64,000 nucleotides of DNA. Source: Ga0074139 sp964515195 (GTDB lineage: Bacteria; Bdellovibrionota; Bdellovibrionia; Bdellovibrionales; Bdellovibrionaceae). The stretch is from contig CAZETK010000010.1 in assembly GCA_964515195.1 (NCBI GenBank), forward strand, positions 4,820 to 68,819, written 5' to 3'. The notes beneath the pieces are model-generated. The model saw only the letters and a program-made list of their open reading frames with translations. It was not told the origin of the DNA and searched no databases. The translations under genes and the position numbers were made by a program. Within the stretch, counting starts at the first letter, position 1; each line of letters starts with the position of its first letter. Below, in pieces: positions 9,361 through 18,599 of the stretch.

Positions 9361-10683
9361 TTACGGCATCGCTAAAAACCAAATTCCCCCGCCATGGGCG
9401 GGGTAGAAAGCGTAGCCTTTCAGATTCGGTAAATACATAAAGCGAGTGTAAACACCGTTAATGGAGTTAGGAATGCCCTCTCCACCGGTCGTGGTCATGA
9501 GATTGGCTTCAAATGTTTCAGGATGGATACGAAAAACCTGCCCTCCGATTTGATTCTTAAAGATGTAAACATCAATCTGCGGGTCATAATATCCATACCC
9601 CTGGGTTGCGTCGCGGACCCCGCGAAGGCCAGGTCCTGAAAAATCCATTCTAGATAAAACATCCGTCGCAATATCGTAAATCAGGCCGCCGGACTCTATT
9701 CTGTAATTATCTTTGAAATAAAGAATTTTATTCCGCTTTGTATCGACAGCGCAGCCACCCCGAGAATCTTCATCAGACCCATGGCCGGGAGTGGGCGGCG
9801 ATAGAACTGTGTAGGTGCCAGTCGCAGGATTGAATTTGCGGATTCGATCTCCATTTATATAGACCTCTTCTGTGACATGATTCTTACAGATGGAAACATC
9901 AATGACACCCGAGCGATTCGGAGTGATATCGGGCCAAGTCCCGGCAGGCATCCAATCATTGAAAGGGATAGAAAATGAATCCGTCTTGCTGCTACCTTCA
10001 TTGCCGGTTCCCCACATTGATCCAGAGCCAAATCGAAAAATTGACTGCTTAGAGCTGATGAAATGAAGGGCATAGTAGGTGTGAGTTGATGAGGGCCTGC
10101 CATCTTTATAATAATCCGGAAAAATTCCTAATGTTACGTTTCCAGCCACGATGTCAATTGAAGGCGTTGGTTCACGCAAAAGTCGCCACCTGGGACTTTC
10201 GGTTGCCAAGTCAATTTCGTAAACTTCGTTACCAGAATAATCCGCATGTCCCCCATTGGTGGCTGAGTAAACCTTGTTTGTAACAGTATCGACGGCAAGG
10301 CCGTTCCAGGCGTTGATTCTAGCACTTAATGAACCGGGTACGCGCACGTCAGGAGTCACCGCCGACAGGTCGGATTCTTCAAGATGCCGCCACTGGAGTG
10401 ATTTCATCTCCTTTCGCCAAGTGGGCCAGGTCGTCACAGCTTGCGGCGGCGGGGGAGGCTCGACAGGACATGGAACAATTTGGGCGGTCAAAGGATCAGC
10501 GCAGGTCTCAGGGTTTTGCCCACTTCCAGTTGAAGTTGAGTCCAGAAGGCCATTCGCGTGTGGTGCGAACTCGAACCCATCTCCGGCGCAATTTTGGTAT
10601 AAAAAAAGTAGAACACCACCGAAACCAATCAATAATAAAGACCGCAGTTGACGCTTCCAAAGATTGAGGGATTGGAGTTTCAT
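9361..10683 (-). CDS. Kelch/beta-propeller-like lipoprotein
   Basis: 440 residues. Residues 10-32 form a hydrophobic export signal ending at LYQNC, which looks like a lipobox with Cys32, followed by a Ser/Gly/Pro-rich linker. The remainder carries repeated blocks of the type NGLAVD-x5-KVYSATNGGHADYSGNEVYEID and GGCAVDTKRNKILYFKDN, typical of six- or seven-bladed propeller folds of the galactose-oxidase/kelch kind. No catalytic Cys-Tyr pair was identified, so enzyme activity is not claimed. Probably anchored in the outer membrane and used for binding. Transcribed divergently from the HD-GYP gene. Confidence 0.8.
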   Translation of the reverse strand: MKLQSLNLWKRQLRSLLLIGFGGVLLFLYQNCAGDGFEFAPHANGLLDSTSTGSGQNPETCADPLTAQIVPCPVEPPPPPQAVTTWPTWRKEMKSLQWRHLEESDLSAVTPDVRVPGSLSARINAWNGLAVDTVTNKVYSATNGGHADYSGNEVYEIDLATESPRWRLLREPTPSIDIVAGNVTLGIFPDYYKDGRPSSTHTYYALHFISSKQSIFRFGSGSMWGTGNEGSSKTDSFSIPFNDWMPAGTWPDITPNRSGVIDVSICKNHVTEEVYINGDRIRKFNPATGTYTVLSPPTPGHGSDEDSRGGCAVDTKRNKILYFKDNYRIESGGLIYDIATDVLSRMDFSGPGLRGVRDATQGYGYYDPQIDVYIFKNQIGGQVFRIHPETFEANLMTTTGGEGIPNSINGVYTRFMYLPNLKGYAFYPAHGGGIWFLAMP

Positions 10684-10863
10684 CTATTCCAGTGTAACAC
10701 CATTAAGCAGCGGTATTTAATTCATTTTGAGATAACCTTATTCCATTTCGAGACGACCTCACAAAAAATACAAAAATCCAGTCCCGCGGGTGCACCAATA
10801 TGAGAACAGGACTTAGGTGATAAGAGTGAATGCCGATAATAATGAAAGTGGGGGAGGAATTCT

Positions 10864-11529
10864 GTGGCAAATGCTCCGTGGGGAGATATCCCAAGTTGGG
10901 CTTATCATACAGCTCAAGCATTACTTCAATCGCTTCAGGCGGTTGACCCAATCACCTACCAACATTGTCTTCGTGTCTGTCAGCTTTCAAAGTATCTTGC
11001 AAAATCGGCCGGTCTGAACGAATACGACCAAAAAGTGGCAGAATTCGCTGGAATGTTTCATGACATCGGCAAAATTGGAATATCCCAGGACATTATTGCA
11101 AAGCCTGGCAAGCTAGATCCAAAAGAACTCGATATTATGAAGACTCACCCGGTAATTAGCGAAACCATTATTCAGCCTTTGGCTGATAACCGTTTTTTTG
11201 CAGATTTATTGGCTCCCATCCGCGGCCATCATGAACGGGTCGACGGTGAAGGCTATCCGGATAAGAAGATCGGAGATGACGTTCCTCTTATCGCGCGCGT
11301 GATTCTTGTTGTGGACACTTATGATGCGATGTCGCAGAATCGTGCTTATCGTAAGGGTCTTCCTAATGAAATTGTTTATGCGGAACTGAAGCGGTGCTCG
11401 GGTACTCAATTTGATGCTCAATTAGTGCGAGTCTTTCTGGAAGCCCACCGATTTTATATTCCAGGTGAGATCGACCGCGAGACACAAGAAAAAATTATCG
11501 AAGTCAATCGCTATCGAAAAGTGGGATAA
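10864..11529 (+). CDS. HD-GYP cyclic-di-GMP phosphodiesterase
   Basis: 221 residues consisting almost only of an HD-GYP domain, which hydrolyses c-di-GMP. Visible ligands and motifs: His34 (QHCLRV), His66-Asp67 in HDIGK, His95, His122-His123-Glu124, and DGEGYP at 127-132, so the signature is complete. There is no receiver or sensory domain, so activity must be set by partners or expression. The GTG start at 10864 is preceded by a strong GGGGGAGGA ribosome binding site. It stands alone, divergent from the propeller lipoprotein and convergent with the next gene. Confidence 0.93.
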   Translation: MANAPWGDIPSWAYHTAQALLQSLQAVDPITYQHCLRVCQLSKYLAKSAGLNEYDQKVAEFAGMFHDIGKIGISQDIIAKPGKLDPKELDIMKTHPVISETIIQPLADNRFFADLLAPIRGHHERVDGEGYPDKKIGDDVPLIARVILVVDTYDAMSQNRAYRKGLPNEIVYAELKRCSGTQFDAQLVRVFLEAHRFYIPGEIDRETQEKIIEVNRYRKVG

Positions 11530-11584
11530 TCAACCGAGGTGCAGAGCCGTCCGAAGCTCATCTTTTGTAATAGCGTCGTCAAAA

Positions 11585-12424
11585 TTAATGGCGCAGGAAT
11601 AGTCGCTTACATGACTGCCCAACAGCAGTGGCGGCGCGCCTAATGGTCTCCATACTGATCATAAAATTCATTCGGTATTGACGAACCTGAGTTTGATAGA
11701 AGTACGAAGTGGAAATGACTGGGGCCATCGCTATGCCACCACTGAATTCAAACTCGAAACTGTTATTTTCTAAAGCCGTTTGTCCCAAGCTGCTAAAGTA
11801 GGTTCGTGTAACTAAAGCTTTTTCAAAGAGTTGAGCCCGTTCGTTGAAAATCTCTGAACGTTTGCCCACTCCAACGCTGAAACCGGTATCCGCTAACCAA
11901 CTCATTACCTTCGATAATTTTTCATAGTCAAAAAAGAGACGAATGATAATTTTATTTTTCCCTTGGTCTTTCACGCGAACAAAACTGGCCCCAGCACCAA
12001 GCAAAAACCCAAGCTTGTGACCATGAGGAAAAATCACGGCTCGTTTTTTCATGAACTTGGAATTCATTCCAATGCCGGCAAAGGTAATTAGTCGAAACGA
12101 AACTCCATGGGCATTCGAGCGAGAAACAATGTGGGATGAGTCATCCAGTACGTGATTAAGTTCACCCACCAAGTCTTCGGCCAGGGGAGCGGGAATCTTC
12201 AACTTTTTAAAAATATAATCAATTCGCCGAGGCACATGTTTTCGTAAGCTGTCTATAACTTTGGCCGTGACAGGCCTAGGGAAAAGAGGCTCCGCAATAG
12301 GCTCTTCAATCTGAACTTCAATCTCATCAATCGTCTCATCGGTAAAGACCGGGGGAGTTTCAGAGGAAAAGACTCCAAATGGCACTAACAGTAAAAAGAC
12401 AAAAGCAAACTTAACAATATACAT
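11585..12424 (-). CDS. Exported protein of unknown function
   Basis: 279 residues from ATG 12424; upstream in-frame starts are possible, but this one places the signal peptide (MYIVKFAFVFLLLVPFGVFS) at the N-terminus and has an AGGA ribosome binding site. After cleavage comes an acidic stretch with repeated E/P/I (about residues 25-45), then an alpha/beta region with many basic residues. No Cys ligands or family motifs are recognised. Probably periplasmic or outer-membrane associated. Convergent with the HD-GYP gene, 55 bp apart, with no obvious terminator between. Confidence 0.75.
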   Translation of the reverse strand: MYIVKFAFVFLLLVPFGVFSSETPPVFTDETIDEIEVQIEEPIAEPLFPRPVTAKVIDSLRKHVPRRIDYIFKKLKIPAPLAEDLVGELNHVLDDSSHIVSRSNAHGVSFRLITFAGIGMNSKFMKKRAVIFPHGHKLGFLLGAGASFVRVKDQGKNKIIIRLFFDYEKLSKVMSWLADTGFSVGVGKRSEIFNERAQLFEKALVTRTYFSSLGQTALENNSFEFEFSGGIAMAPVISTSYFYQTQVRQYRMNFMISMETIRRAATAVGQSCKRLFLRH

Positions 12425-12630
12425 ATCTATCCTGGAAGGCCCATGGGGGAATTGCAAAGAGCAGGCTTCGAACGTAATAGGTTTGCACAGATAATGCCAA
12501 TTTCAACTCAGCGATGCGAGCCTGGTTGCATATAGCCCACTCCTCGCTGTCAATATCCTCGACACAATGTCATAACAAAACACAATTCGAAGGGTCGCAC
12601 CACGCTGACCAATCGAGAATCGATATCGAC

Positions 12631-13467
12631 CTAGCGGCGGTTCGTGCTTTCAAAAATTTTGTCAGCAGATTTGGCAATGAAGCCTTGATAAAGGTTTCCC
12701 GTCGGAAGTGTGTAGCGCTTTGCAAACTCATAATAGCACGCAGGCACTGGGAATTCACCATCTGTAAATTGAATCGAGACTTCCTTAGCCATGGTGGAGC
12801 TTTGTTCTAGCAAGTCCTCCGGAGTGCCTTTGATCTCACCGCCTGCTGAGTTCAAGTCATAACCGTGGGATTTAATAAAATCGTTAACTTTGTTAAGGTC
12901 GTTGAACTTTTTAAGGGCATTCACATTCACGGTAAAGTGATTAGGCCTGAAACCAAAAGCCGCTACCCAAGACGCATACTCACTCATGGAAGCCAGTTGG
13001 GTGTAAACATCGTGACTGATTTTCCAGGGACGGCCACAGATTAAAATCTCTTCGGATTGCAGTAGAGGATCGGGCACTTGTTCCACCAGTTTTTCAACTT
13101 CTTCTTGGATAAACCGATCTACTTTTTCTAGCTCCAATTCGCTAATGAAAATTTTAGGAAGGTTGCGATCTGGATGCTCATAATGTTTGGCGAATAACTT
13201 CTTAGCTTCAAAAACGTATTCCCCCTTGGCCTCATAGCCATATTTTTCAAGATGGCGCGCCAGGGATTGGATACCCAATCGGGGGTGATTAAAAGTGCGA
13301 TAGGCCACATGGTCATTGAGGACCGTTTCACCCTCACTTGTAAAAAGTTCAAATATTTTCTTAGCGGAGGGATTAAGCTTCGTATAATCTTGCCACATAA
13401 GATCTAATAATCTTTCCAAACCAGGGCGAAGACCGCTTTGATTTTGATCCCACGATTGCGAACCCAT
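12631..13467 (-). CDS. DUF1338 / 2-oxoadipate dioxygenase-decarboxylase family
   Basis: 278 residues with the pattern of the DUF1338 family. The characterised member, HglS, is a non-haem Fe(II) enzyme converting 2-oxoadipate to 2-hydroxyglutarate in lysine breakdown. Seen here: the metal-His block NDHVAYRTFNHPRLG near residues 52-66, RPNHFTVNVN in the middle, and PACYYEFAKRY near the C-terminus that would supply the carboxylate ligand. It is shorter than HglS-type proteins (about 450), matching the short bacterial subgroup whose substrate is less certain. The ATG is preceded by GAGGTC. No other lysine-catabolism gene is adjacent, so pathway membership is inference. Confidence 0.85.
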   Translation of the reverse strand: MGSQSWDQNQSGLRPGLERLLDLMWQDYTKLNPSAKKIFELFTSEGETVLNDHVAYRTFNHPRLGIQSLARHLEKYGYEAKGEYVFEAKKLFAKHYEHPDRNLPKIFISELELEKVDRFIQEEVEKLVEQVPDPLLQSEEILICGRPWKISHDVYTQLASMSEYASWVAAFGFRPNHFTVNVNALKKFNDLNKVNDFIKSHGYDLNSAGGEIKGTPEDLLEQSSTMAKEVSIQFTDGEFPVPACYYEFAKRYTLPTGNLYQGFIAKSADKIFESTNRR

Positions 13468-13852
13468 ATTGACCTCCTCAAATCATTCTCAACGTTGCCT
13501 TAATCAATCCTAATTGTCAGCGGATGTTATGGAGGTGCCAACAAATAGCGTCAATTCGGACTGTCAAGTCTTTGTTATCGGCTGGTGAGAGGAAGTGGAA
13601 AATATCTCTCAAGACACGTGGCCATTATCACGCTCTGTGCAGATTAACAGGGGCGATATCTTGGATTCTTTACTTGGTCAGAACTCTAGGCAAGATGGCC
13701 AGGGGAGGTTGTCATTCCTCATTGACAGTTTTGCCACCCTTCGATTTATTGTGGAAATGTGGTTAATGGCACATAGACTCATGCTAACCCTCAAGAGGTT
13801 TGATCCGTTCAGCCGACCGAAGCTATTCGCGCGGGCTTACATTTTAGCTTTC
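13468..13852. other. Intergenic region before cassette A
   Basis: 385 bp between the DUF1338 gene and the most likely start of the barrel gene. The frame upstream of 13853 stays open to about 13595, so a longer N-terminus cannot be excluded, but it would bury the signal peptide. A sigma-70-like promoter is visible at 13722-13750. Nothing else was recognised. Confidence 0.5.
13722..13750 (+). promoter_or_regulatory. Possible sigma-70 promoter of cassette A
   Basis: TTGACA at 13722-13727, a 17-bp spacer, and TTTATT at 13745-13750 (four of six consensus bases). It would start transcription near 13757, upstream of the barrel gene. Confidence 0.35.
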
Positions 13853-15259
13853 ATGAGGCTGTTATTAATTTTTGTTCCCGGCCTTTTTGCACAAGCGCAA
13901 TCCACATCTATGGATACAAAGTTCAACACTCCGAAAAACGCTATGCCACTTTCCTCCGGGAAGGAAAAAGCTCTTTTAGGCTACATTCGCTTCGAGAACC
14001 TGCAGTACATGACCCGACTTGAAGAGGCTCCTGAGTTAAGCTCCAGCCAGTTTCTGTCGGGGCATCTTGAGGCTCGATCCTACAAGGAAGACCCTGGCAC
14101 TTTTAACTGGGCGGCCAACATTTCAGCGGGAACTTTTTTTTCGCTGCGCCAAAGTTATTACTCAGTTCAGGAGGCTTTTCTTTCAACGCCGCTTGATGAA
14201 AAATTTGAAGTCACCGTAGGAAGACGAAAATACAATTGGACCGAAGTGGATCGCATTTGGTCGTTGGGGCTGTGGCAACCGCGCTACGCAATCGATGCTC
14301 TTCGCCCGGAAGACCAGGGGTTGACCGGTTTCTTTTTTGAACTTCACAGTGGCGCTGTTCAGTTTCTGGCGTTTGCTTCACCGGTCTTTATCCCAACAAT
14401 GGGCCCTGATATTCGTGAAGAAAATGGACAGCTCAAATCAGATAATCGTTGGTACCGCCCCCCTTCCAGCGAAGCGGGCAATATCGAGCTGACGTATAAG
14501 ATTGATACCGGGGATATTTGGAAGCTGGTTCAGCAGGAAAGTTACGGATTTCACCTGCGTCTGGGACAGGAAGAGTCAGGGCCTTGGGTGGCCGTTGCAG
14601 CAGGGCGCAAGCCCGTCAATGATATTTTGTACCAGCGATGCTTGCGGTGCGTGTCCTCGGATAGTTTGGCCCGGTTTATAGTGAATCCCCGAGTGGCTCA
14701 TCATGATGTGGCGTCGGCGGACATCGGCTATCAGTTTGAAAACCTGAAGGCCTCTGTTTCTTACTACGAAGATCATCCGGAGCTTCTTTTGCCTCCGGAG
14801 GATTACGCCATTCAAAAAATTTTCCCGATCAAAGCCTATGCAGGACAGATTGACTGGGACTTGCAGGGTCTCGTGAACCGTTCGTTAAATCTGCAGGTGG
14901 GCTACTTGAGAACCTTTGGGGACCGCATTCAGGATATCGAGCGGAGCGGGGTGGATACGGAAGTGACGCTCTTTAGGGATCGCTATCGTTTTTCTAATGC
15001 GGCCCTCTTTCAAGCGTTAGGGGATTTGACGACATTGATGTCTCGCCCACTCGTGGCGAAGTTGAGTTATATCCGAGAGTTCCAGCAGGAAGGAAGTATC
15101 CTGGGTCTTGAGTTCCAGTATCAATGGGATCGAAAGTGGTCCTTCTTGGCCGGAGTGGATCTTTTGGGAGTCGACGATAAGAATAACGCCAAACCCGGCT
15201 TTATCAATGATTATCGAGCCAACGACCGTGCCTATGCAGGAGCTTCTTATGTTTTCTGA
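13853..15259 (+). CDS. Outer-membrane beta-barrel protein, cassette A
   Basis: 468 residues from ATG 13853, chosen because it begins a signal peptide (MRLLLIFVPGLFAQAQ) and gives a length close to the 450-residue paralogue at 34611; in-frame starts further up exist. The mature part has alternating hydrophobic/polar strands, many aromatic residues and a terminal Phe, as expected for an outer-membrane barrel. Shared with the paralogue: LGLTG-like block after a Trp/Arg-rich strand, FxSPxxIPxxGP, and a C-terminal block with xxYxxNDRxxxGxxY. A CxxC (RCLRC) occurs here only. Its end overlaps the lipoprotein start by 11 bp. Pore or anchor function is inferred. Confidence 0.8.
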   Translation: MRLLLIFVPGLFAQAQSTSMDTKFNTPKNAMPLSSGKEKALLGYIRFENLQYMTRLEEAPELSSSQFLSGHLEARSYKEDPGTFNWAANISAGTFFSLRQSYYSVQEAFLSTPLDEKFEVTVGRRKYNWTEVDRIWSLGLWQPRYAIDALRPEDQGLTGFFFELHSGAVQFLAFASPVFIPTMGPDIREENGQLKSDNRWYRPPSSEAGNIELTYKIDTGDIWKLVQQESYGFHLRLGQEESGPWVAVAAGRKPVNDILYQRCLRCVSSDSLARFIVNPRVAHHDVASADIGYQFENLKASVSYYEDHPELLLPPEDYAIQKIFPIKAYAGQIDWDLQGLVNRSLNLQVGYLRTFGDRIQDIERSGVDTEVTLFRDRYRFSNAALFQALGDLTTLMSRPLVAKLSYIREFQQEGSILGLEFQYQWDRKWSFLAGVDLLGVDDKNNAKPGFINDYRANDRAYAGASYVF

Positions 15260-17915
15260 CCGCAAGCTTCTGAAGATTTTTAAGATGGTCCTAACTTTGG
15301 CTGCGGTGACAGTTGTAGGTGGCTGTGTCCCGGAGTGGGGGGAAAAACCGCCCGACGACGAAGGTCTTCAGTTGGCTTCAACCCAATGTCTGAGTCGGGC
15401 GGCGACTCAGCTGAAAGGCTTTTTTGAAGCTGAAGCTACCCCAGAGAGTCTTAGAGAAGCCTGGGCCTGCGTTGAGCTCGCTTTTCTTCAGTTTGAAAAA
15501 TACGTTCATGGACGCAATGAAGAGCACTACACCTCTCAAGAAATCGTCGACTTTCTGAAAAAAAACTTTTTCACCGACAGCGAGCTGGAAAAACACCAAA
15601 TCACACCGCAACTGCAGGTGGAACTCATGCGGATCAAGCAAATTTTTGTCGGTGGGAACGTGGACTATGTGACTCGAGAAGAGCTGCGAAATTCACCGGT
15701 GGTGTTCCGACGCCTAAGGGATCTCAGCATCCAAATCAACCCTTACATGAAAATTATCATGATGAGCTGGAAGCCCAACTTGCGGCTTCAGGGCTCGGAT
15801 GATTTGGAAGAGTTTGAGGTTTCCAATTTAGCACTTCAGGAATTTGTTAAAAATATCGCTGATCTGATCAAGGTGAATGAATCCCAATACAAGCTCGATT
15901 ATGTTGTGAACCTGATTCGGGAGTTTGAAAAGTTCTTTGGAGAAGAGTGGGATTGGGTTAAGGATCTTGAAAAGTTTCTCCCAGGTGCGCGTAAGCTCAA
16001 GGTCACACTGGCGGGTGGGGGTGAAGATCATATCACCAACTTGGAATGGACCCCCGTTCTGACTCTGGGGGCTCGGGGATATTATCAGTATCTTCGTTAT
16101 TATTACTTTATTCAAAATACTCACGAAACCGGCAGTGGAATCGGAATGGTTTATATTGCCCGGACCCTGGAGGATTCATTTTCGATTTTCCGCGATATGT
16201 TGGTGAACAAAAAGGCCGGGTTCATCTCTCGGCGTGAGATTTACGAGCTACTTAAGGCCTTTGAAGGGGTATGGGAGGACTTACGGGTTTCTGAACCCCT
16301 GATCCTGGAATTCATGAAGATCAAGCAACTTCTGATCGGAGGCTCAGTCGAAAGCTTTACGGTGGCTGACTTTGAGCAAGCCCGCTTGGATGTGCCTAAA
16401 TATCGAAAGATTATTGAAGGGATCCTGCCTTACTACAGGATTTTTATTTTTGACTGGGAATATGATTTTTACACTCCTGAAAAAGCCCGTGAGATTTTTA
16501 CCGAGAGCCGGGTGAGACTTCTGGAGGTTCTTAAAGATATCAGCTCTTTGCTTAAGAACAGCTATAGTTATCATGAATTGTTGTCCATTCTGCAAGAAGT
16601 GGGACATTTGTATCCCAGCGAAGACGGCGAAAGCCTGTACGAGGCGTTCAATAAGTTTGAACCTTTATTTATCGAGGCCAACCGTCTTTTGTTTGGTCAG
16701 GAAAATTCTGTTGTCAACAAGGAAGCTTGGTCGAAACTTTTGCCATTGGTGGGGAAATTCTACTCTCTATACCAGTATTATGATTACTTCATGGAGGGAA
16801 AGACCCTTCGTGCAACCCGTGCCCTAACTGACTTAGGTGAGGTCGTTGATGGTGGCGTTCAGCTTTTTCATGATATTTTGACTTTGAAAGAAGGGGGTCA
16901 TTTTTCGCAAGCCGAATTGGTTCAGTTGAGCTTGACACTCTCAAAAGCTGATATTTTTCCCGCTACGATCCAGGAAAGTACTTACCAAGGTCTTTGGACA
17001 TTGGCGCTTCAGCATCTCCTATTTGATCCGGAAAAAAGGCAGGCGGGCCAGAAAAACGAAAAACTTGGGCGCGATCAACTTCGTTCCTTACAGGGTAAAT
17101 TCACAAACTGGCAACTGACTCAAATCGCTTTGAATAATGTTTTTAAAAACGATCCGAATCTTAGCCTCGAGCCAAATGAATTGCTGCGAACTCTCCACGG
17201 ACTTATATATCAAACGGATCTCGGTCCCGTCGTCAAAGACGGTCTTAAAGAAGTGTTTGATCTGTTAAAAGTTGAAACTTCGCAGACTTTGGATTCGAAG
17301 AATCGCTTAGAGGTTTCGAATCGCAAGAATTGGCGTTACAAGCTCAATGGTGCATTTCAAGCGAATTTAAGTCGTGCCTTATCTCGACTTTTGATCGAAG
17401 CCTTTTCGAACGAAAAGGGCCTTCATCGCGTTGACCGCTGCGATACTCATTTAGCCTTTGAGTTGATCAATCCTTTGCTAAAGGATTTGGATTTATTTGA
17501 TTTGGATATTGGCTTTATCGATTCACGATTTTTAGAGGCTAATATCTTCATGATCCGCGGAAATGGGGATCACTATCTGGATAAATTTGAGCTTGCAGAA
17601 ATCACAACTGTGATTTCCTCGGGCTTGGTTGTTCATAAAGATCTTGAAGGTTCACTTAAAAAGAACTGCCGAATTTATCAGGACACTGAAGGCAAAGACT
17701 TTGTGACATTCAATTGTTTAAGCGAACACCATTATTTGGCAGTTCGTAAGTACATGGACAATCTTCCAGAGTTTAAAGCTTTCGTCGAGAAGATCGCCGC
17801 ACAAGATAAGGGTAGGACCCATGGTTCCGATGAAGTCGCGACCCTCGCAGGTTACCCGAAATGGCGAAATGTTTTCCGTGCCACCATGAAAGCTACGGGC
17901 TGGAAAAGTAACTAA
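15249..17915 (+). CDS. Large EF-hand-like lipoprotein, cassette A (N-terminal part of broken gene)
   Basis: 888 residues from ATG 15249 to an in-frame TAA. The start is set by a lipoprotein signal (TLAAVTVVGGC, Cys26) and by the 11-bp overlap with the barrel gene, the same as in cassette B. The protein is mostly helical. Residues about 123-340 and 352-570 are a tandem duplication: VELMRIKQIFVGG matches LEFMKIKQLLIGG, and INPYMKIIMMSWK matches LPYYRIFIFDWEY. Near residue 770 the segment RGNGDHYLDKFE resembles an EF-hand loop lacking the first Asp. The frame stays coding past the TAA, and the paralogue at 35953 aligns across it, so the original protein was about 1116 residues. Confidence 0.85.
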   Translation: MFSDRKLLKIFKMVLTLAAVTVVGGCVPEWGEKPPDDEGLQLASTQCLSRAATQLKGFFEAEATPESLREAWACVELAFLQFEKYVHGRNEEHYTSQEIVDFLKKNFFTDSELEKHQITPQLQVELMRIKQIFVGGNVDYVTREELRNSPVVFRRLRDLSIQINPYMKIIMMSWKPNLRLQGSDDLEEFEVSNLALQEFVKNIADLIKVNESQYKLDYVVNLIREFEKFFGEEWDWVKDLEKFLPGARKLKVTLAGGGEDHITNLEWTPVLTLGARGYYQYLRYYYFIQNTHETGSGIGMVYIARTLEDSFSIFRDMLVNKKAGFISRREIYELLKAFEGVWEDLRVSEPLILEFMKIKQLLIGGSVESFTVADFEQARLDVPKYRKIIEGILPYYRIFIFDWEYDFYTPEKAREIFTESRVRLLEVLKDISSLLKNSYSYHELLSILQEVGHLYPSEDGESLYEAFNKFEPLFIEANRLLFGQENSVVNKEAWSKLLPLVGKFYSLYQYYDYFMEGKTLRATRALTDLGEVVDGGVQLFHDILTLKEGGHFSQAELVQLSLTLSKADIFPATIQESTYQGLWTLALQHLLFDPEKRQAGQKNEKLGRDQLRSLQGKFTNWQLTQIALNNVFKNDPNLSLEPNELLRTLHGLIYQTDLGPVVKDGLKEVFDLLKVETSQTLDSKNRLEVSNRKNWRYKLNGAFQANLSRALSRLLIEAFSNEKGLHRVDRCDTHLAFELINPLLKDLDLFDLDIGFIDSRFLEANIFMIRGNGDHYLDKFELAEITTVISSGLVVHKDLEGSLKKNCRIYQDTEGKDFVTFNCLSEHHYLAVRKYMDNLPEFKAFVEKIAAQDKGRTHGSDEVATLAGYPKWRNVFRATMKATGWKSN

Positions 17916-17978
17916 GGCTCTGGCGGCATTATAGAAGAATCCGTTGATGTAGACGACAACCTTTATTATCCATTTATC

Positions 17979-18599
17979 TTGCACTACTGGGAGATCCTAT
18001 ACGCAAAGTTTGATTACTCGCGGGTTGATGGCATTATTCAAACTTCGGAAGCTCGTAAGGCCTTTCCCACCTTCAAGCCCCTTCTTAAAGAATTGGCCCA
18101 GGACCAGATTGAATCCGGCCTTATCAGTGAAAGTGATTTACTGGCAGTTTTCACCTTTATTCTTCGTTATCAAGAAGAGCCGGGATTCTCTAACTTCATA
18201 AGGTGGTTGACCTGGAAGGCCAATCCTAAGAAGTGGGATGTCTGGGTCAGCCGAACCGAACTGGCTGGTATTCTGGAATACATCGCCGATAAGGTTTCCA
18301 GTCGTAGTCGGACATATTTGTCGAAAAATCGCTGTGACGGTAAAGCATCTAAGGACGATGCTGTGACGCCGATTCCGGGTGAGATTGATCCTTGGGCTCC
18401 GCAACCAACGGATCCGCCTCATACCCCAGCAGAACCGCCTGAAGCTCCAGGAACTCAGCCCCCGGCAGAGGGGCGCCCGGCAGAGGGGCGCCCGGGAGAA
18501 GGCGAGCCGCCACCTCAGTCAGATGATGATTTTCCTGATTTTGGAGATGATTTTCCTGATTTTGATGAAGAGCCAAGCCCTTTAGAGGCCGCCCCTTAG
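17979..18599 (+). CDS. C-terminal fragment of the cassette A lipoprotein
   Basis: Same reading frame as the preceding gene; the open frame starts right after TAA 17913-17915, and the first usable start codon here is a TTG without a ribosome binding site. The segment PFILHYWEILYAKFD matches VILHYVEGLYVEFD of the cassette B paralogue, which is unbroken there, so this is the detached end of one protein. The last 80 residues are a low-complexity tail: Pro/Glu-rich, with a twice-repeated PAEGR unit (15-bp DNA repeats at 18463-18477 and 18478-18492), then acidic DDFPDF twice. The stop overlaps the convergent dcd stop. Whether the fragment is translated alone is doubtful unless the TAA is read through. 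Confidence 0.65.
   Translation: MHYWEILYAKFDYSRVDGIIQTSEARKAFPTFKPLLKELAQDQIESGLISESDLLAVFTFILRYQEEPGFSNFIRWLTWKANPKKWDVWVSRTELAGILEYIADKVSSRSRTYLSKNRCDGKASKDDAVTPIPGEIDPWAPQPTDPPHTPAEPPEAPGTQPPAEGRPAEGRPGEGEPPPQSDDDFPDFGDDFPDFDEEPSPLEAAP

Noticed and set aside
12514..12810. 98-codon frame near the DUF1338 3' end
   Set aside because: Mostly antisense to the DUF1338 gene, with no start signal.
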